Positions 41,690-41,751 of a DNA stretch of 41,751 nucleotides are shown one piece after another (within the stretch, counting starts at the first letter, position 1; each line of letters opens with the position of its first letter). The DNA is taken from assembly GCA_017412055.1 (NCBI GenBank), contig JAFQOW010000004.1, positions 1 to 41,751 on the forward strand, given 5' to 3'. The position numbers and the translations under genes were made by a program. The notes under the pieces are model-generated. The model searched no databases, was not told where the DNA came from, and saw only the letters and a list, made by a program, of their open reading frames with translations. The DNA comes from Lachnospiraceae bacterium. GTDB lineage: Bacteria; Bacillota; Clostridia; Lachnospirales; Lachnospiraceae.

Positions 41690-41751
41690 TCTTATTTCCT
41701 AACTTTATAACACTTCAAAAAGTTGCCTGCCTCAGACAGCTTATTCAAGTG

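Larger units (their letters stand above)
35600..41751. mobile_element. Second integrated element (Tn916-type int/xis), partial
   Basis: A Tn916-type integrase and excisionase pair next to a core gene marks an element end. AT-rich cargo genes and an IS110 element follow to the window edge. The left boundary lies somewhere in the AT-rich 35,600-35,860 stretch and cannot be fixed. No conjugation genes are visible here, so the remainder is beyond the right edge or absent. Confidence 0.65.
40152..41751 (+). mobile_element. IS110-family insertion sequence
   Basis: The element comprises a structured non-coding left region, an IS110 transposase gene and at least 60 bases of right end. The left boundary is placed near 40152, where GCACAAATA matches a segment inside the predicted bridge RNA. 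The right boundary is at or beyond the window edge. IS110 elements lack terminal inverted repeats, so boundaries cannot be read directly. Confidence 0.7.

Overview
The window reads as a low-GC, spore-forming Clostridia chromosome, most likely Lachnospiraceae. The grounds are a complete spoIIIA cluster, the nusB-xseA-xseB-ispA-dxs-nadK-argR-recN-spoIVB gene order, and mobile-element genes of types common in gut Lachnospiraceae. I cannot assign a genus. Almost everything lies on the minus strand.

Region 1 (1 to about 15,540) is one end of a conjugative or mobilizable element. In transcription order it carries small accessory genes, an actin-like ParM with a probable ribbon-helix-helix partner, a lipoprotein, a giant thioester/CnaB adhesin with an LPQTG anchor, a DUF5688 protein, a RadC-like JAB protein, a toprim primase-like protein, an oriT-like and iteron-rich intergenic region, an LPD28-type protein, MobC and a MOBP-type relaxase. 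No recombinase or type IV secretion genes are visible, so the element should continue past the left edge. Its right end interrupts spoIVB just before the catalytic serine motif.

Region 2 (about 15,541 to 35,589) is core chromosome. It holds truncated spoIVB, recN, argR, nadK, dxs, ispA, xseB, xseA, nusB, an Asp23-family gene and spoIIIAH to spoIIIAA. The spoIIIA operon is split between spoIIIAF and spoIIIAG by a surface-protein gene with its own sigma-A-like promoter and terminator. A near-copy of the sigma-E-like promoter found before spoIIIAA reappears before spoIIIAG. After the divergent spoIIIAA promoter come an M42 aminopeptidase, a hotdog thioesterase, a membrane protein and a low-molecular-weight tyrosine phosphatase.

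Region 3 (about 35,600 to 41,751) is a second mobile segment. It has a Tn916-type integrase and excisionase, an unusual leader with four short hairpins whose stems covary, a three-gene AT-rich operon including a HEPN-like (R-x4-H) protein and a DUF6339-like protein (possible defence cargo), and an IS110-family transposase. The transposase has a structured upstream non-coding region that looks like a bridge RNA locus.

The observations most worth follow-up are the interruption of spoIVB (possibly a developmentally excised, skin-like arrangement), the split spoIIIA operon with a second mother-cell promoter, the alternating TAGGAC/GTCCTA leader at the element end, the covarying hairpins before xis, and the IS110 bridge RNA candidate.
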